The notes below the pieces were generated by a model. That model had not been told where the DNA came from. It saw nothing but the letters and a program-made list of their open reading frames with translations, and made no database searches. A stretch of DNA of 64,000 nucleotides from VYFG01 sp022827325 (GTDB lineage Bacteria; Pseudomonadota; Gammaproteobacteria; Arenicellales; Poriferihabitantaceae): contig JAJDTE010000018.1 of the NCBI GenBank assembly GCA_022827325.1, forward strand, positions 12,020-76,019. The letters run 5' to 3'. Position 1 is the stretch's first letter; every line of letters begins with the position of its first letter. This document shows positions 1 through 8,317 of this stretch, one piece after another. The position numbers and the translations under genes were made by a program.

Positions 1-2
1 AG

Positions 3-2396
3 GTCGACGGGCTTGAATGGAACGTGCGTGTGAGCGCAATCGAGAACGCGGAGGTAATCGACCGCTTCGAGGCGACGTTCGAGCAGTACTGGCAAGAACC
101 CGAATTCGAGGAATATGAACCCGAACGTGATGCCGATCGTCTCGACCGCGCGCTGACGAAACAGGGTCAGGGGGTTGCTCCCGGGAGAAGTCCCGTGCCT
201 ACGTTACTGGTCGATGTCTTTCCGAAACCCCACCAGGCTGTCGCCCTGGAGGCGCTTGATTCCGAGCGCAGCCGGGGGCACTGCCGCAATCTCGTTGTGT
301 CAGCGACCGGCACCGGCAAGACCTGGATCGCGGCATTTGACTTCAAGCAGCTTCGTCTCCAGGGATTGGGGGGTTCCATGCTCTTCATCGCGCATCGTGA
401 AGAGATCCTTCTCCAGAGCCAGCAGATCTTCCAACTCGTATTGCGCAAGCAGGATTTCGGTGAGCGCCTGGTCGGCGGCGAACGCCCGAGCACGGGCCGC
501 TATGTGTTCGCCTCGGTGCAGTCCCTTGCCAATCGCATCGGGGAGATCCGGCCCGACGAATTCCAGGTGGTCATCGTCGATGAATTTCACCATGCTGCGG
601 CCGCAAGCTATGACCGGATCCTGTCGCACCTGAATCCAGACATCCTCCTCGGGCTGACCGCCACGCCCGAACGTACCGACGGCAAATCAGTGCTGGACTG
701 GTTTGACGGGCGCATTGCCTATGAATCCCGGTTGTGGGATGCCCTGGAACAGGGGCTGCTCTGTCCATTTCACTATTTCGGGGTGAATGACGGGACGGAT
801 CTTTCGGCAGTAAAGTGGGACGGGAAGTATGCTTCGGGAGAACTGGACAACGTCCTGACCGGCAACCACGCCCGAGCCACACGTATCCGCCAGGCCGTTG
901 AGAATCTGGTGACCGACCCGCACCAGATGCGCGCCCTGGGTTTCTGTGCCGGGGTCAAACATGCGCACTTCATGGCGGGAGAATTCCGGCGTTTCGGATA
1001 TCCTGCCGTAGCGCTGGACGCCAATTCCCCGAGAGACCAACGTCACGCGGCCCTGAACGAGTTGCGACGGGGGGAGATCCGGGCCATTTTCGCGGTGGAC
1101 CTGTTCAACGAAGGTGTCGACCTGCCTGAAGTCGACACCGTGCTCATGCTGCGGCCTACCGAGAGTGCCACCGTGTTCCTGCAACAACTCGGCAGGGGCC
1201 TGCGATGGGCCGATGGGAAACGGGTACTGACCGTGCTTGATTTCGTGGGCCAGGTACGGCGTGAATACCGTTACGACACGAGATATCGGGCCCTTCTGGG
1301 CGGAACCCGCCATCAGGTCCAGAAAGCCGTTGAGGCAGACTTCCCTCTCCTGCCTCCAGGATGCGCCCTCAAGCTGGACCGAATTGCGAAGGAAACGGTA
1401 CTGCAGAACCTGAAGCAGGCCGTACAAAATGCCCGCACACATCTGGTCGGGGAATTGCGTGGTTGCGACTCCGATATCCGACTGGCCGAATTCATGCACG
1501 AGGCAGACCTTGAGCTTGAGGACATCTACGCCCGGCCCCAATCGGGTCACTGTTTCTCCGAACTTCGTCAAAGGGCCGGGTTCTGGCAGGAAGCCGACCG
1601 GCAACCCGAAAAGGATCCCTTGCAACGCGCCATCGGCCGGATGCTCCATGTGGATGATCCGGAGAGGATCGATCTTTGGAAATCCATACTCCTGACAGAT
1701 CATCCCAACCCAATCTCCAGTCTCCGGGGACGCGACTATCGGCTGGGTCTTATGTTGTTTGCCATCCTCGGGGGGCGTGGTCAGCCGGTTGCCGAAGCCG
1801 ACCAGGTCATCAACAGCGTTCAAGAATCCGCAGAACTGCTTCGGGAAATCTGCGATCTGCTGGAAATCCTGTCCGACCGTATCCGAACTTTTCCGCAACC
1901 ACTGGATGGTGCCGGCGAAATTCCCCTTTCAAGCCACGCTACCTATACCCTAGGTGAGATCACAGCGGCGTACCAGCGTACCGGGAGACAGGGTGCACTT
2001 TTTTTGCCCCCAACCGGGATCCTCTGGAATGAGCCGACGAAGACCGATCTCCTGTTCGTCACCCTGGAGAAATCGGACAAGGACTACTCCCCTACGACAC
2101 GCTACGCCGACTACCCGATCTCTCCGGACCTGTTCCACTGGGAATCGCAGAACAGCGCATCACCGGATACGCCCACTGGCCACCGGTATATTACTCAGCC
2201 CATCCATGGCACGAATGTCGTCCTGTTCGTGCGCGAGCGGAAAAAGGACGGCAGAGGCGAAACCGCTCCCTACCACTGCCTCGGGCGTGCCCACTACCAA
2301 AGCCACGAGTCGGCACGGCCCATGAAGATCCTATGGAAACTGGAACGCTCCATGCCGGGAGGGCTGTACCAGGCCGGAAAGGTGGTAGCGGGTTGA
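3..2396 (+). CDS. DEAD/DEAH-box helicase with DUF3427-type C-terminus, 5' truncated by window edge
   Basis: The reading frame is open to the left edge, so the true start lies outside the window. The GTG at 24 is only the first in-frame start-like codon. The first visible residues (around LEWNVRVSAIE) resemble the end of the phospholipase-D-like domain often found at the N-terminus of this family. Counting from that GTG, Walker A is SATGTGKT (93-100), the DEAH-variant box is DEFH (186-189) and motif III is in LTATPERTDG (211-220). The helicase C-lobe contains NEGVDLPEVD and an arginine-finger region QQLGRGLR. The last 300 or so residues fit a DUF3427 domain. Such proteins are superfamily 2 ATPases, often near restriction or defence genes, but no partner is visible here. 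Family assignment is good; the biological role is unknown. Confidence 0.85.
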   Translation, partial: VDGLEWNVRVSAIENAEVIDRFEATFEQYWQEPEFEEYEPERDADRLDRALTKQGQGVAPGRSPVPTLLVDVFPKPHQAVALEALDSERSRGHCRNLVVSATGTGKTWIAAFDFKQLRLQGLGGSMLFIAHREEILLQSQQIFQLVLRKQDFGERLVGGERPSTGRYVFASVQSLANRIGEIRPDEFQVVIVDEFHHAAAASYDRILSHLNPDILLGLTATPERTDGKSVLDWFDGRIAYESRLWDALEQGLLCPFHYFGVNDGTDLSAVKWDGKYASGELDNVLTGNHARATRIRQAVENLVTDPHQMRALGFCAGVKHAHFMAGEFRRFGYPAVALDANSPRDQRHAALNELRRGEIRAIFAVDLFNEGVDLPEVDTVLMLRPTESATVFLQQLGRGLRWADGKRVLTVLDFVGQVRREYRYDTRYRALLGGTRHQVQKAVEADFPLLPPGCALKLDRIAKETVLQNLKQAVQNARTHLVGELRGCDSDIRLAEFMHEADLELEDIYARPQSGHCFSELRQRAGFWQEADRQPEKDPLQRAIGRMLHVDDPERIDLWKSILLTDHPNPISSLRGRDYRLGLMLFAILGGRGQPVAEADQVINSVQESAELLREICDLLEILSDRIRTFPQPLDGAGEIPLSSHATYTLGEITAAYQRTGRQGALFLPPTGILWNEPTKTDLLFVTLEKSDKDYSPTTRYADYPISPDLFHWESQNSASPDTPTGHRYITQPIHGTNVVLFVRERKKDGRGETAPYHCLGRAHYQSHESARPMKILWKLERSMPGGLYQAGKVVAG

Positions 2397-2414
2397 ACCG
2401 ACCCCGATGATCTT

Positions 2415-2435
2415 CCGGGGGAACATGGCCCCCGG
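2415..2435. terminator. Inverted repeat between convergent genes, possible terminator
   Basis: CCGGGGG and CCCCCGG form a perfect 7-bp stem around a 7-nt loop, in the 91-bp gap between the convergent helicase and aldolase genes. There is no T-run on either side, so intrinsic termination is only inferred from its position. Confidence 0.4.
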
Positions 2436-2487
2436 ACCCGAGGCGAATCCCGGTGATCTACGGGCCTTCGCCCGAACAAGCGCAGGT

Positions 2488-3552
2488 TCAGTGAATCTTG
2501 GGATCCAGTTCCCCTGACTCGTACCGCCTGGTCATCGCTTCCAGGTTGACGGGAGCGATCCTGGAAGCGTTGCCGGCAGTGCCGAAGGCCTCGTAGCGCT
2601 CGATGCAGATCACCTTCATTGCCTGGGTCGCCGCCTTCAGGTATTTCCTCGGGTCGAACACGGAGGGATTTTCCGCCAGGAACTTCCGGGTGGCGCCGGT
2701 GGATGCCATGCGAAGGTCCGTATCGATGTTCACCTTTCTCACCCCATGGCGGATTCCCTCGGCAATCTCCTCGACGGGCACGCCGTAGGTCTCTCCCATA
2801 TCGCCGCCGTATTCGTTGATCGTGGACAGCCAGTCCTGGGGAACCGAGGAGGAGCCGTGCATGACCAAGTGGGTATCGGGGATGCGTGCGTGGATTTCCT
2901 TGATCCGGTCGATGGCGAGTATGTCCCCCGTCGGGTGGCGGGTGAACTTGTAGGCGCCATGGGAGGTCCCGATGGCGATGGCCAGTGCGTCGACACTGGT
3001 TTTGCTGACGAAGTCGGCAGCCTCCTCCGGGTCGGTCAGGAGCTGTGAATGGTCCAGGGCCCCTTCCGCACCGATGCCGTCCTCCTCGCCGGCCATGCCG
3101 GTTTCCAAGGATCCCAGGCAACCGAGCTCGCCCTCCACGGAAACACCGCAGGCATGCGCCATGTCCACCGCACGGCGGGTGACGTCCACGTTGTACTCAT
3201 AGCTGGCGGGGGTCTTGCCGTCCTCCTCGAGCGAGCCGTCCATCATGACGGAGGTGAACCCCAGTTGGATGGAGCGCTGGCAGACGGCGGGAGAGGTGCC
3301 GTGGTCCTGGTGCACCACGATGGGGATGTGCGGGTACTGTTCCGCGGCCGCCTGGATCAGGTGGCGCAGGAAGGGGGCGCCGGCATAACTGCGCGCACCG
3401 GCGGAGGCCTGGACGATCACCGGTGAATCGGTCTCGTCGGCGGCCTCCATGATCGCCTGCATCTGTTCCATGTTGTTGACGTTGAATGCCGGACAGCCAT
3501 ACTGGCGTTCCGCTGCATGATCGAGCAGTTGCCGCAAGGAGATGATTGCCAT
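2488..3552 (-). CDS. fba: Fructose-bisphosphate aldolase, class II (CbbA/Fba type)
   Basis: Zinc-dependent aldolase that reversibly condenses glyceraldehyde 3-phosphate and dihydroxyacetone phosphate in the cytoplasm. At 354 residues it has the usual length of the class IIB (Calvin-type) subgroup. HQDHG at 81-85 supplies the catalytic Asp83 and zinc ligand His84. GTSHGAYKF near 196-204 and MHGSSSVP near 231-238 hold the other zinc histidines. NVNN (25-28) and the N-terminal strand are typical. It is the third gene of a minus-strand run tkt-pgk-fba, 98 bp after pgk. The usual gap and pyk genes of comparable gammaproteobacterial clusters are absent. The start ATG follows a purine-rich stretch. 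Confidence 0.95.
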   Translation of the reverse strand: MAIISLRQLLDHAAERQYGCPAFNVNNMEQMQAIMEAADETDSPVIVQASAGARSYAGAPFLRHLIQAAAEQYPHIPIVVHQDHGTSPAVCQRSIQLGFTSVMMDGSLEEDGKTPASYEYNVDVTRRAVDMAHACGVSVEGELGCLGSLETGMAGEEDGIGAEGALDHSQLLTDPEEAADFVSKTSVDALAIAIGTSHGAYKFTRHPTGDILAIDRIKEIHARIPDTHLVMHGSSSVPQDWLSTINEYGGDMGETYGVPVEEIAEGIRHGVRKVNIDTDLRMASTGATRKFLAENPSVFDPRKYLKAATQAMKVICIERYEAFGTAGNASRIAPVNLEAMTRRYESGELDPKIH

Positions 3553-3650
3553 GTTGAATACCTCTTCGTTGAAATCAAAACCTGGATTGGGATGCCGGTC
3601 CGGCGGTCCGGGTCTGTGCCCGAATCCGGTCTGAGTCCGGCTGAATTATA

Positions 3651-4847
3651 TCATTCGCCATTTTCCTGTTCCCGATCACGGGATTCGAGTACCGCCACGG
3701 CGGGCAGAGTACGCCCTTCCAGGAACTCAAGGAACGCGCCGCCGCCGGTCGATATGTAGGAAATTCCGCCGGACAGGCCGAACCGGTCCACCGCCGCGAG
3801 CGTATCGCCGCCGCCGGCAATGGAAAACCCCCCGGAGGCCGAGATCGCCTCACCGAGCACCCGCGTACCTTCGCTGAACGCCTCGTATTCGAAGACGCCC
3901 ACCGGTCCGTTCCAGACGATGGTCCCGGCGGACCGCATAATCTCGGCATAAAGCCCGGCGGTCCGGGGACCCACATCGAGGATCATCTCGTCAGGCCCAA
4001 CGGCATCGGCCTCGCGGACGGCCGCCTCGGTATCGGCGCTGAACGCCCTGCCGGTCACCACGTCCACGGGCAGCGGTATCTCCACCCCCCGGGAACGCGC
4101 ACGTTCCAGCACGGACCCCGCTTCATCAAGGAGGTCGGGCTCGTACAGCGACCTGCCCACGGAACATCCCGCGGCCGCGAGAAAGGTGTTGGCGATGCCT
4201 CCTCCCGGCACCAGGACGTCCACCTTGCCGCACAGGCTGTTCAGCAGGGTCAGCTTGGTGGACACCTTCGCACCGCCGACAATTGCCACCGTGGGTGGCC
4301 TCGGATCCGTCAGTGCCCTGCCCAGCGCCTCCAGTTCCTTCAGCAGCAGCGGTCCGGCGCAAGCCCGGGGGGCGAATCTGGCCACGCCGTGGGTGGAGGC
4401 CTGGGCGCGGTGCGCGGTGCCGAAGGCGTCCATCACGAAGACATCGCACAGCGAAGCGTAACGGCGCGCGAGGGATTCGTCGTCCGACTTCTCGCCCCTG
4501 TTGAAGCGGACATTCTCCAGCAGCACCAGGTCCCCGGGATTGCAGATGACGGGGTTCTCCAGGTACCCGGTCTCCAGGTGAACCGTCCGCCCAAGCAGTC
4601 CGGACAGATGCTCGGCCACCGGGGCCAGGCTGAATCCGGTATCCGGGCTTCCCTCCTCGGGTCGTCCCAGGTGGGACATCAGCATCACCCCGGCGCCTGC
4701 TTCCAGCGCCGCGGTGACGGTGGGCAGGGACGCACGGATCCGCTGGTCCGAGGTGACCCGGCCCGCGGAGACGGGCACGTTCAGGTCCTGCCGGATCAGC
4801 ACCCGCTGACCCGCCAGGGACAGATCGCGCATCCTGGGCACTGCCAT
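3651..4847 (-). CDS. pgk: Phosphoglycerate kinase
   Basis: Transfers the acyl phosphate of 1,3-bisphosphoglycerate to ADP in glycolysis, and runs in reverse in gluconeogenesis. The 398 residues match the normal length. Visible motifs are RQDLNVP (19-25), the substrate loop SHLGRP (58-63), ENVRFNRGEK (111-120), GGAKVSTK (191-198) and a C-terminal GGGDTLAA nucleotide-binding loop. It starts 22 bp after the transketolase stop, so the two are almost certainly co-transcribed. No frameshift or missing catalytic residue was noticed. Confidence 0.96.
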   Translation of the reverse strand: MAVPRMRDLSLAGQRVLIRQDLNVPVSAGRVTSDQRIRASLPTVTAALEAGAGVMLMSHLGRPEEGSPDTGFSLAPVAEHLSGLLGRTVHLETGYLENPVICNPGDLVLLENVRFNRGEKSDDESLARRYASLCDVFVMDAFGTAHRAQASTHGVARFAPRACAGPLLLKELEALGRALTDPRPPTVAIVGGAKVSTKLTLLNSLCGKVDVLVPGGGIANTFLAAAGCSVGRSLYEPDLLDEAGSVLERARSRGVEIPLPVDVVTGRAFSADTEAAVREADAVGPDEMILDVGPRTAGLYAEIMRSAGTIVWNGPVGVFEYEAFSEGTRVLGEAISASGGFSIAGGGDTLAAVDRFGLSGGISYISTGGGAFLEFLEGRTLPAVAVLESRDREQENGE

Positions 4848-4869
4848 CGTCCGCCGCCGGGTTGGCCTG

Positions 4870-6870
4870 TCAGCTGTCCGGCAACAGCCGCTCGAGCGCC
4901 CTTCTCACCCGGTCCGCCGTCAGGTCGAAGTGGGCGAATACATCGGCGGCCGGCGCCGACGCGCCGAAGGTGGTGATGCCGATGACCTCCCCTTCGCTGC
5001 CGACATACTTCCACCAACCGTCCGTCACGCCGGCTTCCACCGCGATGCGGCGGCGCACGCCTGCCGGCAGCACCGACTCGCGATAGTCCGGATCCTGGGC
5101 ATCGAACCGATCCGTGCTGGGCATGGAGACCACCCTGATGCCACGATGGGCCAGGGCTTCCGCCGCGTCCACGGCGATTTCCACTTCCGATCCCGTTGCG
5201 ATCACGATGGCCTCGGGCTCGCCGTCACTGTCACGCAGGACATACCCGCCCCGTGCAATGGCATCGATCTGGTCCGGGCCGCGCTCCTGGTGCCGCAGGT
5301 TCTGCCGGGAAAAGATCAGGCTGAACGGCTGGTCCACGGATTGCATGGCCTGCTGCCACGCAACCGCGGATTCCACGGTGTCGCAGGGCCGCCATACCGA
5401 CATTCCGGGAATCATCCGCAGGGTCGCGGCCTGCTCGACCGGCTGATGGGTGGGGCCATCCTCCCCCAGGCCGATGGAATCGTGGGTGAACAGGAAGATA
5501 CTCGGTATGCGCATCAACGTGGCCATCCTGAGCGCGTTGCGGGCGTATTCGGAAAATATGAGAAATGTCGCGCCATAGCCGCGAAAGCCGCCGTGCAGCA
5601 CGAGGCCGTTCACCATGGCCGACATGCCGAACTCCCGCACGCCGAAATAGACGTAGTTGCCGTCCGCGGACTCGCGGACGTCCCTGGAGCCGGACCAGAT
5701 GCTGTAATTGGATCCGGCCAGGTCGGCAGAACCCCCGATCAGTTCCGGCAGCAGCGGTCCAAATGCGTTGAGGGCATTCAGTGAAGCCTTCCGGGAGGCA
5801 ATGGATTCCGCCTTCTCACTGATGCCGGATATGATCCTCCGGGTCTGTTCCTCCCAGTCCGCGGGCATCCCCCGGGCCAGTCTCCGATCCAGTTCCGCGG
5901 CCTCCGCCGGGTACGAAGCGGCATAAGCCTCCATCCCAGCCCGCCACGCACGCTCCTGTTCCGCCCCCCGGCCACGCGCATTCCATGACTCGGCGATGGC
6001 GTCGGGAACGACGAACGGCGGATGCTCCCATTCAAGCGCAATTCGCGCCGCGGCAACCTCGTCATCCCCCAGGGGAGCCCCGTGGCATTCCTCCTTGCCC
6101 TGCTTGTTCGGGGCGCCGTAACCGATGATCGTCCGGCAGCAGATCAGGCTGGGGTGCGCGCCGTCCGCCAGTGCCGTGTCGATGGCATTGCGGATGGCAT
6201 CGGGGTCATGTCCGTCCACGTCGGGGATCACCTGCCAGCCATAGGCCTGGAACCGTCCGGCCGTGTCATCGGTGAACCAGCCCGCCACTTCACCGTCGAT
6301 GGAAATGCCGTTGTCATCGTAGAATGCGATCAGCTTGCCGAGACCCAGGGTTCCGGCCAGCGAGCAGGCCTCATGGGATATTCCCTCCATCAGGCACCCG
6401 TCGCCGAGAAACACCCAGGTCCGGTGATCGATGATTTCATGTCCGGGGCGGTTGAACTGCGCGCCCAGGGTCCGTTCCGCAATCGCCATGCCCACCGCGT
6501 TGGCCAGGCCCTGGCCCAGGGGGCCGGTGGTGGTCTCCACTCCGGGCGTGTCGCCGTATTCGGGGTGTCCCGGGGTCCTGGAATGCAGTTGGCGGAAATT
6601 CCGCAACTCATCCAATGGCAGGTCATACCCCGTCAGGTGCAACAGGGAATACTGCAGCATGGAACCATGGCCGTTGGACAGGACGAACCGGTCCCTGTCG
6701 GGCCATTCCGGGTTGGCTGGATTATGCTGATGGAAATCGTTCCACAGCACCTCGGCGATGTCCGCCATCCCCATGGGGGCGCCGGGATGGCCGCTCTTGG
6801 CCTTCTGCACAGCGTCCATGCTGAGGGCGCGAATGGCGTTTGCCCTTTCCCGCCGGCTAACGTCAGGCAT
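4870..6870 (-). CDS. tkt: Transketolase
   Basis: Thiamine-diphosphate enzyme that moves two-carbon units between sugar phosphates in the pentose phosphate and Calvin pathways. The 666-residue length is standard. GHPGAPMGMA at 28-37 and the ThDP/metal motif beginning GDG at 156-158 (GDGCLMEGISHEA) are intact, as is the central pyrimidine-domain region with GLGEDGPTHQPVEQ. It is the first gene of the tkt-pgk-fba run, so the promoter should lie in the 171-bp gap upstream, which also holds a perfect palindrome at 6990-7009. No cbb (RuBisCO or phosphoribulokinase) genes are visible, so autotrophy cannot be inferred. Confidence 0.96.
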   Translation of the reverse strand: MPDVSRRERANAIRALSMDAVQKAKSGHPGAPMGMADIAEVLWNDFHQHNPANPEWPDRDRFVLSNGHGSMLQYSLLHLTGYDLPLDELRNFRQLHSRTPGHPEYGDTPGVETTTGPLGQGLANAVGMAIAERTLGAQFNRPGHEIIDHRTWVFLGDGCLMEGISHEACSLAGTLGLGKLIAFYDDNGISIDGEVAGWFTDDTAGRFQAYGWQVIPDVDGHDPDAIRNAIDTALADGAHPSLICCRTIIGYGAPNKQGKEECHGAPLGDDEVAAARIALEWEHPPFVVPDAIAESWNARGRGAEQERAWRAGMEAYAASYPAEAAELDRRLARGMPADWEEQTRRIISGISEKAESIASRKASLNALNAFGPLLPELIGGSADLAGSNYSIWSGSRDVRESADGNYVYFGVREFGMSAMVNGLVLHGGFRGYGATFLIFSEYARNALRMATLMRIPSIFLFTHDSIGLGEDGPTHQPVEQAATLRMIPGMSVWRPCDTVESAVAWQQAMQSVDQPFSLIFSRQNLRHQERGPDQIDAIARGGYVLRDSDGEPEAIVIATGSEVEIAVDAAEALAHRGIRVVSMPSTDRFDAQDPDYRESVLPAGVRRRIAVEAGVTDGWWKYVGSEGEVIGITTFGASAPAADVFAHFDLTADRVRRALERLLPDS

Positions 6871-6989
6871 TCTTCAAATTCCGGTTGTTCTGGATCACAG
6901 CCCGCACACCGCGAGCCAGCGGTGAGCAGGGACGTAAAAAACCGGCTGTGCCGGCCCGGGGCAAACATAACAGATGACGGGGCGGCCAG

Positions 6990-7009
6990 GGAATCAATCT
7001 ATTGATTCC
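6990..7009. promoter_or_regulatory. Perfect 9-bp palindrome upstream of tkt
   Basis: GGAATCAAT, a 2-nt spacer and ATTGATTCC form a perfect inverted repeat 120 bp upstream of the tkt start and 33 bp downstream of the IMPase-family stop. The core TCAATCTATTGA fits the T-N11-A pattern of LysR-type operators. No T-run follows it on the minus strand, so an operator is more likely than an intrinsic terminator. This is inference. Confidence 0.45.
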
Positions 7010-7041
7010 TGTCATAAACAATGATTACCGATGGCACCCGG

Positions 7042-7875
7042 TCAGGCCGGGGTGTCCGAGTCGAACCGGTTGATGTTGATCCAGGCGCTCCACTGTGCCA
7101 GCAGCGCCGAACTGGAAGCGGCTACAACGGACCGCTTCTTAAGGCTGCCGCAATCCAAAGGAGCGCCCGACAGCGTCGTGGCGGCCCCCCCGGCCTCGGT
7201 GAGTATCAGATACCCCGCGGCGAAATCCCACAGTTTCTGACCGCCGTGGAGATAGAGCTGGATTCTCCCGGCGGCCAGCCAGCACCATTCCAGGACCGAC
7301 GCCCCGATGTTCCGCTGGGATCGGTAGGGAGGGGACTGCACCAGGCGTACCGCCAGTTCCCCCACCAGCCGCTTGTAGTCCACGTTCGCGATGCAGTCAT
7401 CCAGCATCTGCGTTTCCAGGCAGCGAATGGCCTGCCCGTTCAGCCACGCGCCCTGACCCACCCCGGCAGAGAAGCATTCACGGCGGACCGGGTCGTACAC
7501 GACGGCCAGTTTCGGATCCCCGTCGATCACCAGGGCGACGGATATGCCGTAGCAGGGAAATCCCGAGGCGAAATTGGTGGTACCGTCCAGCGGGTCAATG
7601 ACCCAGAGTCCGTTCTCGCTGGACTGGCAGATGGAGACCTGGTCCGAATGCGACATTTCCTCCCCGATGGCGCCGTACCCGGGCCACCGGGTGTCCAGGG
7701 CACGCAGCAGGCGGTCCTGCAGATCCTGGTCCACCGAAGTGACATAGCTGCCGTCGATCTTTTCCGAGACCACTGAACCGCCGCCCTTGAGTGCGGAAAC
7801 CCCCTCCGAGACCCCCACCACCAGGTCGCGAAGCCCGGCCAGGGACGGCAGCTGTCCGTCCGGTGTGTCAGTCAT
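7042..7875 (-). CDS. Inositol monophosphatase family protein (SuhB/CysQ/FBPase-like superfamily)
   Basis: Magnesium-dependent phosphatase of the inositol-monophosphatase fold. With the ATG at 7875 the protein has 277 residues. Metal-binding motifs are GEE (71-73) and WVIDPLDGTTNF (91-102), with a second metal site in LWDFAAGYLILTEAGG. A longer reading with an upstream ATG (7923) exists. The shorter start is preferred because its ATG overlaps the stop of the upstream chpC-like gene (ATGACTGA), the coupling pattern common in this operon. Substrate cannot be read from sequence: inositol phosphate, 3'-phosphoadenosine phosphate or fructose 1,6-bisphosphate are all possible. Proximity to tkt-pgk-fba makes a sugar bisphosphate attractive, but that is a guess. 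Confidence 0.85.
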   Translation of the reverse strand: MTDTPDGQLPSLAGLRDLVVGVSEGVSALKGGGSVVSEKIDGSYVTSVDQDLQDRLLRALDTRWPGYGAIGEEMSHSDQVSICQSSENGLWVIDPLDGTTNFASGFPCYGISVALVIDGDPKLAVVYDPVRRECFSAGVGQGAWLNGQAIRCLETQMLDDCIANVDYKRLVGELAVRLVQSPPYRSQRNIGASVLEWCWLAAGRIQLYLHGGQKLWDFAAGYLILTEAGGAATTLSGAPLDCGSLKKRSVVAASSSALLAQWSAWININRFDSDTPA

Positions 7876-8317
7876 TGCCGGCACCCGATGCATTGCGGTT
7901 CCATGCCCTGCGGGCCAGGGCATCGATATCCGGTATCACCCCGAGACCCTCTGGCAGGGAGGCACGGGCAAGGGTCCAGGGCATCCCGGCATCCCCTTCC
8001 GCCGCCGGGAGGTCGTCCACGTCGATCACCCGGGGCGGACCCGGGCTGGTCAGGGCTACAAACGAACGGTTTCCGGCCGATTTCATCGGCCACAGCACCA
8101 CCACATGCCTGAAATTGTCGTCGTCCGCGGCGCCGCCGCCCAGGAGTTCGGATGTACGGAAAAGCGGCAGACTGAACTGGCGCCACTGGATGATGCCCGC
8201 CGCGCCCGGAATGTCCAGGGACGTGGGTGTCAGAGGCAGCCGTCCGGCGACCTGCGCCACCATGCTCACCGGCACCAGAAGCTGGAAGCCCTGGGCCGGA
8301 ATGGCCAGCACCTGCAT
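7868..8317 (-). CDS. chpC: CheW-like protein, ChpC position in the pil-chp cluster
   Basis: A 149-residue CheW-domain protein, expected to be a scaffold or adaptor linking a chemoreceptor to the ChpA kinase. The sequence has the alternating beta-strand pattern of CheW but few strict motifs. Assignment rests on the fold pattern (LLVPVSMVAQV, GIIQWRQFSLPLFRTSELL) and on position: its ATG overlaps the chpA stop as TGATG, matching the chpA-chpC order of Pseudomonas. No ChpB methylesterase lies between them. Confidence 0.75.
   Translation of the reverse strand: MQVLAIPAQGFQLLVPVSMVAQVAGRLPLTPTSLDIPGAAGIIQWRQFSLPLFRTSELLGGGAADDDNFRHVVVLWPMKSAGNRSFVALTSPGPPRVIDVDDLPAAEGDAGMPWTLARASLPEGLGVIPDIDALARRAWNRNASGAGND

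Noticed and set aside
2488..6870. Calvin-cycle autotrophy from Calvin-type fba, pgk and tkt
   Set aside because: No RuBisCO, phosphoribulokinase or CbbR gene is in the window, and these enzymes are also central to glycolysis and the pentose phosphate pathway.
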